Shown here: positions 15,854-24,027 of the stretch, in pieces | How the letters are laid out: the number at the start of each line of letters is the position of its first letter | Numbering within the stretch: the stretch's first letter is position 1 | DNA from: Mycolicibacterium sp. BiH015 | Lineage (GTDB): Bacteria > Actinomycetota > Actinomycetes > Mycobacteriales > Mycobacteriaceae | Length of the DNA stretch: 64,000 nucleotides | Assembly: GCF_027706845.1 (NCBI RefSeq) | Contig: NZ_JAQGCZ010000017.1 | Location: 1 to 64,000 of the forward strand | Direction: 5' to 3' | The notes under the pieces: generated by a model | What the model was told of the DNA's origin: nothing | What the model saw: only the letters and a program-made list of their open reading frames with translations | Databases searched by the model: none | Made by a program: the position numbers and the translations under genes

Positions 15854-17406
15854 ACACCCTCCAGATACCACCTCCTCTGCCGGTAGCACAGCAGTAGGGC
15901 GTGCGTCGCATCGAGCAGCACCTGCACCCGCGCCGTCCTGCTGCTCGTCGCGTGCACCGGATCCCACCACCGTTCGTCGACAGGCCACGGGCCAGCCCAC
16001 CACGACAACCGGCCGGACCGCCCCGGCGCGTGCAGCCGGAACGGATCGGCGGAGAACAATCCGCGGCTGGTGACCCGCACTGGTGCACCTTCGGCGTCGA
16101 GTAGTTCGACCGGATCGTCGAGGAGCACCGTCGGGGACGGCTCCGGCAACCGCCCCGGCCACGGCTGTTCGGGATTCGCCTGTGGCACAAGCTCATCACC
16201 CAGGGAAATGAAGGTGATGCGTTCAGCGGGACCACGACCCCCGCTGAGCACCGGAACCTTGACGGCATCAGGGCCCAGCAGCCCCTGGACCCGTACCAGC
16301 GCGCGACGCGCCCGCAGCCGGTCCTCCTCCCCCACCCCGCCCCACAGCGGCAACTGCAGCGCCTCGGCCGAGACCACCTCGACCGGGCGCAGGCGCAGCA
16401 CCGTGATCGGCGCGGCAGGACGGTCGCCTGCGTTGCGCCGGTTCAGCCATCCGTCCAGCTGCCAGCGCACCCGGTCGGCGGTGGCATCCTCGGTCAGCGG
16501 CTCCGCACACCGCCAGACACGTTCCAGTTCCTGACCGTTGGCGGTCACAGCATGGATGGCCAGCCGGGTGCAGCCCACACCCGCCGCCTCGAGACTGCGA
16601 TGCAGCACGCTGGCCAGCGACCGCCCGGCGAAGGCGGCGGCGTCGACCCGGTCGACGGGCGGATCGCAGTCCATCACGGCGTCGAGCTCGGCTTCGGGCT
16701 CCAGCCCGGACGGACCGCGGGTGGGTTCCCCGCGGGCCACCTGGTGCGCGGCGACGGCGTCAGCCCCGAACCGGGAGGCCACGTCGCTGCGGGACAGTTC
16801 GGCGAACTGGCCAACTGTACGAATCCCCATGCGCCACAGCAGGTCTACCAGGTCCGCACGGGCGGCAGGGGCGAGGCTGGGTTCGGTGGCCAGCTGCTTG
16901 ATGGACAGTCCTGACAGAAAGGACGCGTCGTCACCGGCATCGATGATCCTGCCCGCCCTGGCGGCGAAGACGGCCGTTGGCAGTTGATCGGCGACCCCGA
17001 CCTGGCATTCGGCGCCTGCCGCGGCCACCGCGTCGACCAACCGTTCCGCCGCGGCCTGCTCGGAACCGAAGTACCTGGCAGGACCGCGGACCGACAGTGC
17101 CAACAGTCCGGGTCGCAGTACCTCGGCGCGGGGTACCAGTTCGTCGACGGCGAGCGTGATGTTCTCGAAATGCCGGGCGTCGCGGGCGGGATCGGCGGCG
17201 ACGACATGCAACTCCGGGCAGCGGGCCTGCGACTCCCGCCGCCTCAGCCCCCGCCGCACCCCCACCGCCCTGGCCGCCGCCGAGCATGCGATGACCCGAT
17301 TGGCCAGTGTGACCGCGACCGGCACTGTCGGCGGCAGGCCTGCCGCCGACGCGGCGGCGACCGCAGGCCAGTCCATGCACCAGAGCGCCAGAACCCTGCC
17401 CGCCAT
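15844..17406 (-). CDS. imuB: Y-family polymerase-like mutasome protein ImuB
   Basis: 520 residues of Y-family architecture (palm/fingers around residues 1-230, little finger after about 240). The catalytic motif region reads ALWCMDWPAVAA rather than DxDxFFA, as in known ImuB proteins that lack polymerase activity. The beta-clamp motif QLPLWG is visible about residues 350-355. ImuB is the hub linking ImuA', DnaE2 and the sliding clamp. The ATG at 17406 follows the imuA' stop by one base, so the two form an operon under the SOS box upstream of imuA'. Equivalent to Rv3394c. Upstream in-frame residues overlap imuA' and are a shadow. Confidence 0.94.
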   Translation of the reverse strand: MAGRVLALWCMDWPAVAAASAAGLPPTVPVAVTLANRVIACSAAARAVGVRRGLRRRESQARCPELHVVAADPARDARHFENITLAVDELVPRAEVLRPGLLALSVRGPARYFGSEQAAAERLVDAVAAAGAECQVGVADQLPTAVFAARAGRIIDAGDDASFLSGLSIKQLATEPSLAPAARADLVDLLWRMGIRTVGQFAELSRSDVASRFGADAVAAHQVARGEPTRGPSGLEPEAELDAVMDCDPPVDRVDAAAFAGRSLASVLHRSLEAAGVGCTRLAIHAVTANGQELERVWRCAEPLTEDATADRVRWQLDGWLNRRNAGDRPAAPITVLRLRPVEVVSAEALQLPLWGGVGEEDRLRARRALVRVQGLLGPDAVKVPVLSGGRGPAERITFISLGDELVPQANPEQPWPGRLPEPSPTVLLDDPVELLDAEGAPVRVTSRGLFSADPFRLHAPGRSGRLSWWAGPWPVDERWWDPVHATSSRTARVQVLLDATHALLLCYRQRRWYLEGVYE

Positions 17407-17407
17407 C

Positions 17408-18106
17408 TCATCCGCCCACCGCACGCGCCGGATGCCCGACGGAACGTCCCCTGGCGCGCATGGCCAGCCGCACCCTGCTGATCCGCCCGCACCCCGGGGT
17501 GGGCACCCCGTCCCGCCCACCCGCGATCTCATAGCCGCTGACGTGAGCGTCCAGCCGCGCGGAGGCCCCCTGCCAGTCACCGTCGGTGACGAGCAACGTG
17601 CATCCCCGCTGCCGGGCGCGGGCCACCACCGCCCTGGCCCGAGTCGCAGGCACCGCCCGACCGCCAAGGCCGAGAACCACCAGGTCCATTCCGTCCATCA
17701 GGACCGCGGCCACCTCGACCGGATCGGCCCCCGGTTGCGGGATCACCGCGATCCTGCTCAGATCGGCACCCATCTCCGCCGCGGCCAGCAGCCCCACGTC
17801 GGGCTGGCCGATGATCGCCACATGGCCGCCCGCCGATGTCACCGCCGCGACCATGCTCAACTGCAGCGAACGAGCCCCGGAAACCACCGCCACAGTTCCG
17901 CGCGGCAACGAATCCGGAAGCACATCAGACAGCGAATCCGGGACCGGCAGCAAAGAATCCGGAGTGGTTGACAGCTCGGGGACAGGGGCGACGGCCCGTC
18001 GACTGCCGCCCACCTTGCTGGAGACCGACGCCATCTGCTTGCGTAGCTGTTCTACCTGCTCAGCCCGCGTGACGGCACACCGGTTCAGGCTGTTGGGCGT
18101 CGTCAC
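17408..18106 (-). CDS. imuA': mutasome accessory protein ImuA'
   Basis: 232 residues from GTG 18106, which has GAAAGG seven bases upstream; an in-frame GTG at 18133 would add nine residues. The protein has a RecA-like core without a clear Walker A (LPRGTVAVVSGARSLQLSM, then VLMDGMDLVVLGLGG) as in Rv3395c. It works with ImuB and DnaE2 in damage-induced mutagenesis. The C-terminus is basic (RVRLAMRARGRSV), where interaction with ImuB is reported. An SOS-type box lies 37 bases upstream. Confidence 0.9.
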   Translation of the reverse strand: MTTPNSLNRCAVTRAEQVEQLRKQMASVSSKVGGSRRAVAPVPELSTTPDSLLPVPDSLSDVLPDSLPRGTVAVVSGARSLQLSMVAAVTSAGGHVAIIGQPDVGLLAAAEMGADLSRIAVIPQPGADPVEVAAVLMDGMDLVVLGLGGRAVPATRARAVVARARQRGCTLLVTDGDWQGASARLDAHVSGYEIAGGRDGVPTPGCGRISRVRLAMRARGRSVGHPARAVGG

Positions 18107-18142
18107 AGCAGTACCTTTCACACCATCTGACACATCCGTTTT

Positions 18143-18158
18143 TCGAAACTTTGTTCGA
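18143..18158 (-). promoter_or_regulatory. SOS (LexA) box upstream of imuA'-imuB
   Basis: Plus-strand reading TCGAAA-CTTT-GTTCGA: one mismatch (A for C at position 6) to the mycobacterial consensus TCGAAC-N4-GTTCGA. It lies 37 bases before the chosen imuA' start, the normal place for LexA control of this operon. Confidence 0.85.
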
Positions 18159-18238
18159 TGCGGCCAGTAAACACCTCCCCACCGACAGCGTCAACCAAGA
18201 GCAGTGGCGATCGACGATGACACTGCAAAATAGCGACA

Positions 18239-18267
18239 TTGACAAATGTCATCATTGCGAGTTGTAT
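18239..18267 (+). promoter_or_regulatory. promoter and inverted-repeat operator of the esterase-monooxygenase operon
   Basis: TTGACA (18239-18244), 17 bases, TTGTAT (18262-18267), then seven bases to GTG 18275. An inverted repeat TGACA-AA-TGTCA (18240-18251) overlaps the -35 box. The site could serve the MerR regulator encoded at the end of the operon or an unlinked repressor; that link is inference. Confidence 0.45.
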
Positions 18268-18274
18268 CCATCGC

Positions 18275-19279
18275 GTGCTCAACGAAGAGACGTGCGGTCC
18301 GGCGGACGAGATCCTGCCCCGCGGTTCGTTCCGTTCACGCGGCGCCGCATTCGTCAGCAGCCTGACCCTGCGCCAGATCAGCAGCGTCCTCCCACCCGAC
18401 CAGGCCTGGGGCCTGTGGGCGTCCCGGCAGATCGTCGCCCGGATCATGGACACCTTCGGGCCGCCCCTGACACAGACCAAGGCCGTGCGGGTCGACACCA
18501 CCACTCCCGACCGCCGCCGCGTCGTCGGCGAATGGGTCTACGGAGCGGGCGTGCCGCGCGGGGGTGCGACGCAGGCGATCTACTTCGTCCACGGCAGCGG
18601 CTTCGCGCTGTGCTCTCCCCGTACGCACCGGCGCCTCACCGCGTGGCTGTCCCAGATGACCGGGCTCCCCGTCTTCTGCGTCGACTACCGGCTGGCACCG
18701 CGTCACCGGTTCCCCACCGCCGCAGACGATGTGCGCAACGGCTGGGACTGGCTCACCGACAGATGCGGCATTGCACCGGAACAGATCGTGATCGCCGGCG
18801 ACTCGGCGGGAGGTCATCTCGCCGTCGACCTTCTGCTGCAATCCGATGTCAGCCACCCGGCGGGCCTCGTGCTGATGTCGCCGCTGGTGGACCTGACCTT
18901 CGGCCTCGCCCGCACCCGCGAACTCGATCGCCCCGACCCCGCCATCCGATCCCGCGACGCGGTACGTCTGGTCGAGTTGTACTGCACCGGAATCGAATCC
19001 GGGCACCCCAGACTCCGGCTCGATGTGGCGGGCGGGCGCCCGCTGCCGCCGACGCTGATTCAGGCCGGTGGCGCCGAGATGCTCGCCGCCGACGCCATCG
19101 CGCTCGCCCAGGATCTCCGTCAATCCGGAACTCGGTGCGAGCTGCAGATCTGGCCGGACCAGGTGCACGTCTTCCAGGCACTGCCGCGGCTCACTCCCGA
19201 AGCCACGCCCGCAATGCGGACGATCGCCGCGTTTATCGCTGACGCATTGTGCGGCAACAGCATGGAACAGGCGGGTTGA
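18275..19279 (+). CDS. alpha/beta-hydrolase esterase/lipase (HSL-like)
   Basis: 334 residues from GTG 18275. Hormone-sensitive-lipase motifs: oxyanion loop HGSGFAL (variant of HGGG), nucleophile elbow GDSAGGHLA, and catalytic His in DQVHVFQ near the C-terminus. It should hydrolyse short or medium acyl esters in the cytosol. The open frame extends to 18239, but that codon is the predicted -35 box, so the shorter form is preferred; the exact start is uncertain. First gene of a five-gene operon with SDR, diiron protein, monooxygenase and MerR regulator, a set suited to stepwise oxidation and ester cleavage of a lipid-like or ketone substrate. Confidence 0.82.
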   Translation: MLNEETCGPADEILPRGSFRSRGAAFVSSLTLRQISSVLPPDQAWGLWASRQIVARIMDTFGPPLTQTKAVRVDTTTPDRRRVVGEWVYGAGVPRGGATQAIYFVHGSGFALCSPRTHRRLTAWLSQMTGLPVFCVDYRLAPRHRFPTAADDVRNGWDWLTDRCGIAPEQIVIAGDSAGGHLAVDLLLQSDVSHPAGLVLMSPLVDLTFGLARTRELDRPDPAIRSRDAVRLVELYCTGIESGHPRLRLDVAGGRPLPPTLIQAGGAEMLAADAIALAQDLRQSGTRCELQIWPDQVHVFQALPRLTPEATPAMRTIAAFIADALCGNSMEQAG

Positions 19280-19281
19280 CC

Positions 19282-20100
19282 ATGTGGCCGTTCGGGACCA
19301 AACGCACCCACCACGCCGACGCCGTGATCACCGGTGCCGGTAGCGGCATCGGTGCCGCATTCGCCAGGGAGCTCGCCCACCGCGGCGGACGGGTGGTGTG
19401 CAGCGACATCGACCTCGCCGCGGCGCAGGCGATCGCCGAAGAGATCGGAGCGGCAGCGCTGCCCGTGCCGTGTGACGTCGCCGACATCGATGCGGTGTAT
19501 CGCCTTGCCGAGGAAGCACAGTCGTGGTTCGGCGGTGCGCCGACACTCGTGATCAACAACGCGGGCGTCGGTGCTGGCGGGGCAGTCATCGGCGAATCTG
19601 CACTCTCCGACTGGGAGTGGGTGCTCAACATCAACCTGTGGGGCCCGATCCACGGCTGCCACGTGTTCGCGCCGATTCTGCGGGAGGGCGGTCGCCCCGC
19701 GGGGATCATCAACGTTGCCTCGGCCGCTGCATTCGGCGCCGCCCCCGGGATGGCCGCCTACAACGTCAGCAAGGCCGGCACGCTGTCGTTGTCGGAAACG
19801 CTGGCCGCCGAACTCGCCGGCACCGGCATCAACGTCACGGTGCTGTGTCCCACGTTCGTCAAGACCAACATTGTCAACGCCGGCCGCATCCCCGAGGAAA
19901 CGACTCAACTGGCCGATCGGCTGATGCGGATCACGGGCTTCTCGCCCGAGCGCGTCGCCCGCACCTGCCTGGACACCCTCGACCGAGGCGGTCTGTACTG
20001 CATGCCGAACCCGGAAGCCCGGATCGGCTGGGGCATCAAACGTTTCACCCCGACGGTGTACACCCGCGCCGCCGGACTGGCAACCCGCGTGACAACCTGA
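19282..20100 (+). CDS. short-chain dehydrogenase/reductase
   Basis: 272 residues, classical SDR: TGAGSGIG cofactor motif (about 16-23), NNAG, catalytic Ser in NVASAAAFG and YNVSK. The D in SDIDLA after beta-2 suggests NAD preference. It starts two bases after the esterase stop and is followed by a Shine-Dalgarno GGGAGGA for the next gene. In the operon it probably interconverts an alcohol and the ketone/aldehyde used or made by the monooxygenase. Confidence 0.87.
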   Translation: MWPFGTKRTHHADAVITGAGSGIGAAFARELAHRGGRVVCSDIDLAAAQAIAEEIGAAALPVPCDVADIDAVYRLAEEAQSWFGGAPTLVINNAGVGAGGAVIGESALSDWEWVLNINLWGPIHGCHVFAPILREGGRPAGIINVASAAAFGAAPGMAAYNVSKAGTLSLSETLAAELAGTGINVTVLCPTFVKTNIVNAGRIPEETTQLADRLMRITGFSPERVARTCLDTLDRGGLYCMPNPEARIGWGIKRFTPTVYTRAAGLATRVTT

Positions 20101-20110
20101 GGGAGGACCA

Positions 20111-21031
20111 ATGGCGATCGACATGGATGCGATGCTGGCGAAGATCAAGGACCGCCAGTGGGCGCTCGCCGACATCGATTGGGCGGCACCAGGAGCCGAG
20201 CAGATCACCGACGAGCAACGACCGAAGCTCAAGGCGTTCATGGCCGACCTGTGCTGGATCGAGAACATCGGTGCTCGTGGCTTCGCGGCGCTGGCCAAGA
20301 AGGCACCCAACCCGACGATCGCGGAGATCTACCGATATTTCCACGCCGAAGAGCAGCGGCACGCCAATGCCGAACTGGCGCTGATGAAGCGGTGGGGGAT
20401 GCTCGACGACGGGGAGATGCCCGAGCCCAACGTCAACATCCGGATGGCGATGGACTGGCTGGACACCTACGCCGACGACATGTCGTTGTCGATCCTGGGT
20501 ACCGTCATCCCGATGCTCGAGGTGGCCCTCGACGGCGCGCTGCTGAAGTTCCTCCTCGAAGAGGTCGACGACCCGGTCTGCCATCAAGTGTTCGAGAAGA
20601 TCAACAACGACGAATCCCGGCACATCGCCGTCGACTTCGAGGTGCTGAACATGATCGGCCACGCCGACATCAGAAGGCTCGCCATCGAATTCGTCGGCAA
20701 TGTCGCCACCCCCGGCCTGATCATCGGCGCGATCATGTACATCCCCCTGCTCAACCGGATCCGCAACGAGATCGTGGGCATGGGACTGGAGCCCGAGCGA
20801 CTCTACAACGCCGTCAAGCGCTTTCAGACACTCGGAGAGCGTGGCGAATACACTCACCGGGTGCCCACCTACCGGGTGCTCCGACGACATGCGTCGATGG
20901 TGGTCCGACCGCGTCACCCTTACCACCTGCTGGCCAACTCGATGGTATGGGTGTCCGACCTCTACCCCAAGGCGTTACTCAAGCCGATTCCCAGCTGGTT
21001 CAAGGAACTGACCCACGAGCCGGCGGCCTGA
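20111..21031 (+). CDS. ferritin-like diiron protein ("predicted metal-dependent hydrolase" family)
   Basis: 306 residues. A four-helix set of diiron ligands can be read: E51, E81-x-x-H84 (in AEEQRHANAE), E137, and E168-x-x-H171 (in NDESRHIAVD). That spacing is typical of ferritin-like oxidases/oxygenases such as AurF, although proteins like this are commonly labelled metal-dependent hydrolases (PF10118 style). Residues about 195-215 are hydrophobic (FVGNVATPGLIIGAIMYI), which suggests membrane contact. It has a good ribosome site and lies three bases before the monooxygenase. Function is inferred: O2-dependent chemistry within the operon pathway. Confidence 0.75.
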   Translation: MAIDMDAMLAKIKDRQWALADIDWAAPGAEQITDEQRPKLKAFMADLCWIENIGARGFAALAKKAPNPTIAEIYRYFHAEEQRHANAELALMKRWGMLDDGEMPEPNVNIRMAMDWLDTYADDMSLSILGTVIPMLEVALDGALLKFLLEEVDDPVCHQVFEKINNDESRHIAVDFEVLNMIGHADIRRLAIEFVGNVATPGLIIGAIMYIPLLNRIRNEIVGMGLEPERLYNAVKRFQTLGERGEYTHRVPTYRVLRRHASMVVRPRHPYHLLANSMVWVSDLYPKALLKPIPSWFKELTHEPAA

Positions 21032-21034
21032 CAC

Positions 21035-22567
21035 ATGCCTGCTGCCAACAGCGTTCACGAGGCCCTCATCGTCGGTGCGGGTTTCACCGGGCTGGGAACC
21101 GCGATCAAACTCCGACAGGCCGGTGTCGAGGACATCGTCATCGTCGAGCGCGGCGACAGCGTCGGCGGCACCTGGCGCGACAACACCTACCCCGGTGTCG
21201 CGTGCGACATCCCGTCGCTGCTGTATTCGTTCTCGTTCGTCAAGAACCCGTCGTGGTCGCGGGCCTACCCCTCGGGCACCGAGATCTGCGAGCACATCGA
21301 GGCGATGACCGATCAGCACGGTCTCCGGCCGCTGATCAGGTTCAACACCGAGATCACCGCGCTGAGGTTCAACGAACAGACGGGTGTGTGGACAGCGACC
21401 ACGCAGGGGCGCAAGCGGTTTCAGGCGCGCACGGTCGTGCTGGCGTCCGGACCACTGGCGGATCACAAGTTCCCCGACATCCGTGGCATCGACTCCTACC
21501 AGGGACACAAGATTCACAGCGCATCCTGGGATCACGATTACGACTTCACCGGGAAACGGGTGGCCGTGATCGGGACCGGCGCCACTGCGGTGCAGATCAT
21601 CCCCGAGCTCGTCAAGACCGCCGAGTTCGTCAAGGTGTTACAGCGCACGCCGGGCTGGGTGCTGCCTCGTCTCGATGTGCCGATGCCGGCGGCGGTCCAG
21701 TCACTGTTCGCGAAACTGCCTGTGACACAGCAGATCGCACGCCAGGCGCTCTACTGGGGACATGAGGCCGCGGCGACAGCGCTGGTGTGGGACACGCCGA
21801 TGAGCCGTCTTGTCGCACAACTCGGCAAAGCGCATCTGCGCCAACAGGTCAAGGATCCGTGGATGCGCCGCCAGCTCACCCCGGAGTTCACCCCGGGCTG
21901 CAAGCGCATGCTGATGTCCAGCGACTACTACCCCGCGCTGCAGCGCGAGAACTGCAAGCTGATCGATTGGCCCATCGCCACGCTGAGCCCGGTCGGGATC
22001 CGCACCAGCGACGGCATCGAGCACCACTTGGACGCGATCGTGTTCGCCACCGGGTACGACGTGCACCTGTCCGGCCCTCCGTTCCCCGTCACCGGAGTGG
22101 GAGGCAGGTCGCTACAACAGGAATGGGCCGACCACGCCGAGGCCTACAAGAGCGCCAGTGTCCACGGCTACCCGAACCTCTTCTTCATGACGGGGCCGAA
22201 CTCGGGGCCCGGACACAACTCCCTGCTGGTGTACGTCGAAGGGCAGATCGACTACGCGGTTTCCGGTATCACGACGATCCTGAACCAGAACCTGCGTTAT
22301 CTCGACGTGCGGGCCGACGTCCAGCGCCGATTCAACGAGCGCATCCAGCGGCGACTCACGAAGACCACGTGGATGTCGGGCTGCAACAGCTGGTATCTGA
22401 CGGCCGACGGTTTCAACGCCTCGATGTACCCCGGATTCGCCACCCAGTATCTTCGACAGATGCGGACTATCCAGTTCGAGGACTACGAATCAGTGGCAGT
22501 GCACGCGAGGAGCGAATCAGATCCAGCGCACACCGCATCACCGCCTGTCGCGACCTCGACGGCCTGA
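21035..22567 (+). CDS. flavin monooxygenase, Baeyer-Villiger type
   Basis: 510 residues. FAD site GAGFTGLG (about 12-19), NADPH site GTGATAVQ, and between them the Baeyer-Villiger fingerprint in YQGHKIHSASWDHD (Y-x-G-x3-H-x3-W). It should insert oxygen next to a carbonyl, or oxidise S/N, using NADPH and O2. Similar genes in mycobacteria include ethA- and mymA-type enzymes. Translationally close to the diiron gene and to the MerR gene (2-base gap). The downstream esterase could open the ester or lactone it makes. Confidence 0.88.
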   Translation: MPAANSVHEALIVGAGFTGLGTAIKLRQAGVEDIVIVERGDSVGGTWRDNTYPGVACDIPSLLYSFSFVKNPSWSRAYPSGTEICEHIEAMTDQHGLRPLIRFNTEITALRFNEQTGVWTATTQGRKRFQARTVVLASGPLADHKFPDIRGIDSYQGHKIHSASWDHDYDFTGKRVAVIGTGATAVQIIPELVKTAEFVKVLQRTPGWVLPRLDVPMPAAVQSLFAKLPVTQQIARQALYWGHEAAATALVWDTPMSRLVAQLGKAHLRQQVKDPWMRRQLTPEFTPGCKRMLMSSDYYPALQRENCKLIDWPIATLSPVGIRTSDGIEHHLDAIVFATGYDVHLSGPPFPVTGVGGRSLQQEWADHAEAYKSASVHGYPNLFFMTGPNSGPGHNSLLVYVEGQIDYAVSGITTILNQNLRYLDVRADVQRRFNERIQRRLTKTTWMSGCNSWYLTADGFNASMYPGFATQYLRQMRTIQFEDYESVAVHARSESDPAHTASPPVATSTA

Positions 22568-22569
22568 GC

Positions 22570-23439
22570 ATGTCTGGTCCGATCCCGACCATCCTGCGAC
22601 GGATTCGTCGCGGTTCGCGCGATGTGATCGAAAACGCGGTGTCGCAGTTGTTCGATGCCGCGGTACAGCCCCACGGCATCGCCGAATCCGGCGAGTACCG
22701 CATCGACGAGCTTGCCCAGCTGGCCGGGACCACGACCCGAAACATCCGCGTGTATCGGGATCGGGGGCTGCTGCATCCACCCCTTCGGGTGGGCCGTATC
22801 GCGCTGTTCAACGACACGCATCTGACCCGGTTGCGCCTGATCACGTCGATGTTGGATCGCGGATACAACATCGCCCACGTCAACGAGATGCTGTCGGCGT
22901 GGGAGCAGGGCAAAGATCTCGGCGACATGCTGGGCCTGGAATCGGCGATCGCCGGCAGCTGGGCGACCGAGAAACCGCAGCGGATGCTGTTGGCACAAGC
23001 CCGCAAGCTGATCGACGATCCGGCCGGCTTCGACCGTTTGGTCAGCCTCGGCATCATCCGCGTCGACGAAGATCACGCCACCATCGTGCGGCCCACCCTG
23101 GTCGAGGCGTTCACCGAGATCCGCAAGCACGGCGTCGCTCTCGACAAACTCATCGACGTCCATGTCCAGGTGAGCCCACTGCTCGACCAGATCAGCGCGA
23201 TCCTGGTTCAGGCCGGCCTCGACGAAGTGGTCGACAAGATCAACCCCGGTGCGGCCATGCCCGACGACGTCGAAGTCGCCGAGCTGATAACGACTTTGGT
23301 GCGGTTCCGCACGCAGGCGGTGTCGGCGGTAGGCGCGACGCTGGCGTTTTCCATAGAGACGGCTGTCGAGTCCGTGGTGGCCCAGCTTCTCGGCGACCTC
23401 ATAACCAAGAACGCCGACGCCTCCGGCGACCCCGCGTGA
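22570..23439 (+). CDS. MerR-family transcriptional regulator
   Basis: 289 residues. N-terminal MerR winged helix at about 38-105 (YRIDELAQLAGTTTRNIRVY, then RDRGLLHPP) and a long helical C-terminal domain without a metal-binding cysteine set, so the inducer is probably organic. Last gene of the operon that starts at 18275; autoregulation through the inverted repeat at 18240-18251 is plausible. The first 35 residues are an unusual extension before the HTH. Confidence 0.85.
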   Translation: MSGPIPTILRRIRRGSRDVIENAVSQLFDAAVQPHGIAESGEYRIDELAQLAGTTTRNIRVYRDRGLLHPPLRVGRIALFNDTHLTRLRLITSMLDRGYNIAHVNEMLSAWEQGKDLGDMLGLESAIAGSWATEKPQRMLLAQARKLIDDPAGFDRLVSLGIIRVDEDHATIVRPTLVEAFTEIRKHGVALDKLIDVHVQVSPLLDQISAILVQAGLDEVVDKINPGAAMPDDVEVAELITTLVRFRTQAVSAVGATLAFSIETAVESVVAQLLGDLITKNADASGDPA

Positions 23440-23453
23440 ACTAGTCTTTGCGC

Positions 23454-24017
23454 GTGCTCGACGACCTGTGGGCTGCGGCCACCCGACATCGCTTCCTGCT
23501 CTCGGTGCGCGACGGCACCATCACCCCCTCGGACTTTCACCGGTGGCTGGCGCAGGACGCCGTGTTCGTCACCGACCTTCTCGCGTTCCAGGCGCGGTTG
23601 CTGGCCCGTGCGCACCGCGATGCCCAATCCATACTCGCCGCAGGGTGTGTCGCGCTGGTCGCCGAACTGGACTGGTTCGACGATCAGGCCGCCGCCGCCG
23701 GCATCGACATGAACCAGGCTCCGCTGCCTGCGACGCTCGCCTACCGCGACCTGCTCGCGCGACTCGACACCGAGGACTACCCCACCGCGATCACGGCGCT
23801 GTGGGTCGTCGAAGAGGTCTATCTGCGCGCCTGGACCACCGCGGCGTCGGACTCGTCCCCGTACCGCGGATTCGTCGAGCACTGGACCGATCCCGGCTTT
23901 GCCGAGTACGTCCGGGCACTGCGCGAACTAGCCTCGCCGGCAGCTCACGAGCAGGTGATCGCCGAGGTCCTGTCTCACGAAATCGCCTTCTGGGACATGG
24001 CTTCGACGAATACCTGA
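23454..24017 (+). CDS. TenA/PqqC-like protein
   Basis: 187 residues, all helical, with TenA-type landmarks: WLAQDAVFVTDLLAFQARLLARA near residue 25-50 (split as WLAQDAVFV and LAFQARLLARA), ALWVVEEVYLRAW in place of the helix that carries the TenA catalytic cysteine, and YRGFVEHWTDPGFAEYV near the end. The usual cysteine is missing, so this is more like the TenA_E or PqqC-like branch than thiaminase II. GTG 23454 is chosen, TTG 23448 is an alternative. It follows the MerR gene by 14 bases and may belong to that operon. Substrate unknown. Confidence 0.7.
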   Translation: MLDDLWAAATRHRFLLSVRDGTITPSDFHRWLAQDAVFVTDLLAFQARLLARAHRDAQSILAAGCVALVAELDWFDDQAAAAGIDMNQAPLPATLAYRDLLARLDTEDYPTAITALWVVEEVYLRAWTTAASDSSPYRGFVEHWTDPGFAEYVRALRELASPAAHEQVIAEVLSHEIAFWDMASTNT

Positions 24018-24027
24018 CCGACGCCGG

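Noticed and set aside
20158..21765. 535-codon plus-strand frame across the diiron and monooxygenase genes
   Set aside because: Overlaps two well-supported genes in a different frame; Arg-rich shadow composition.
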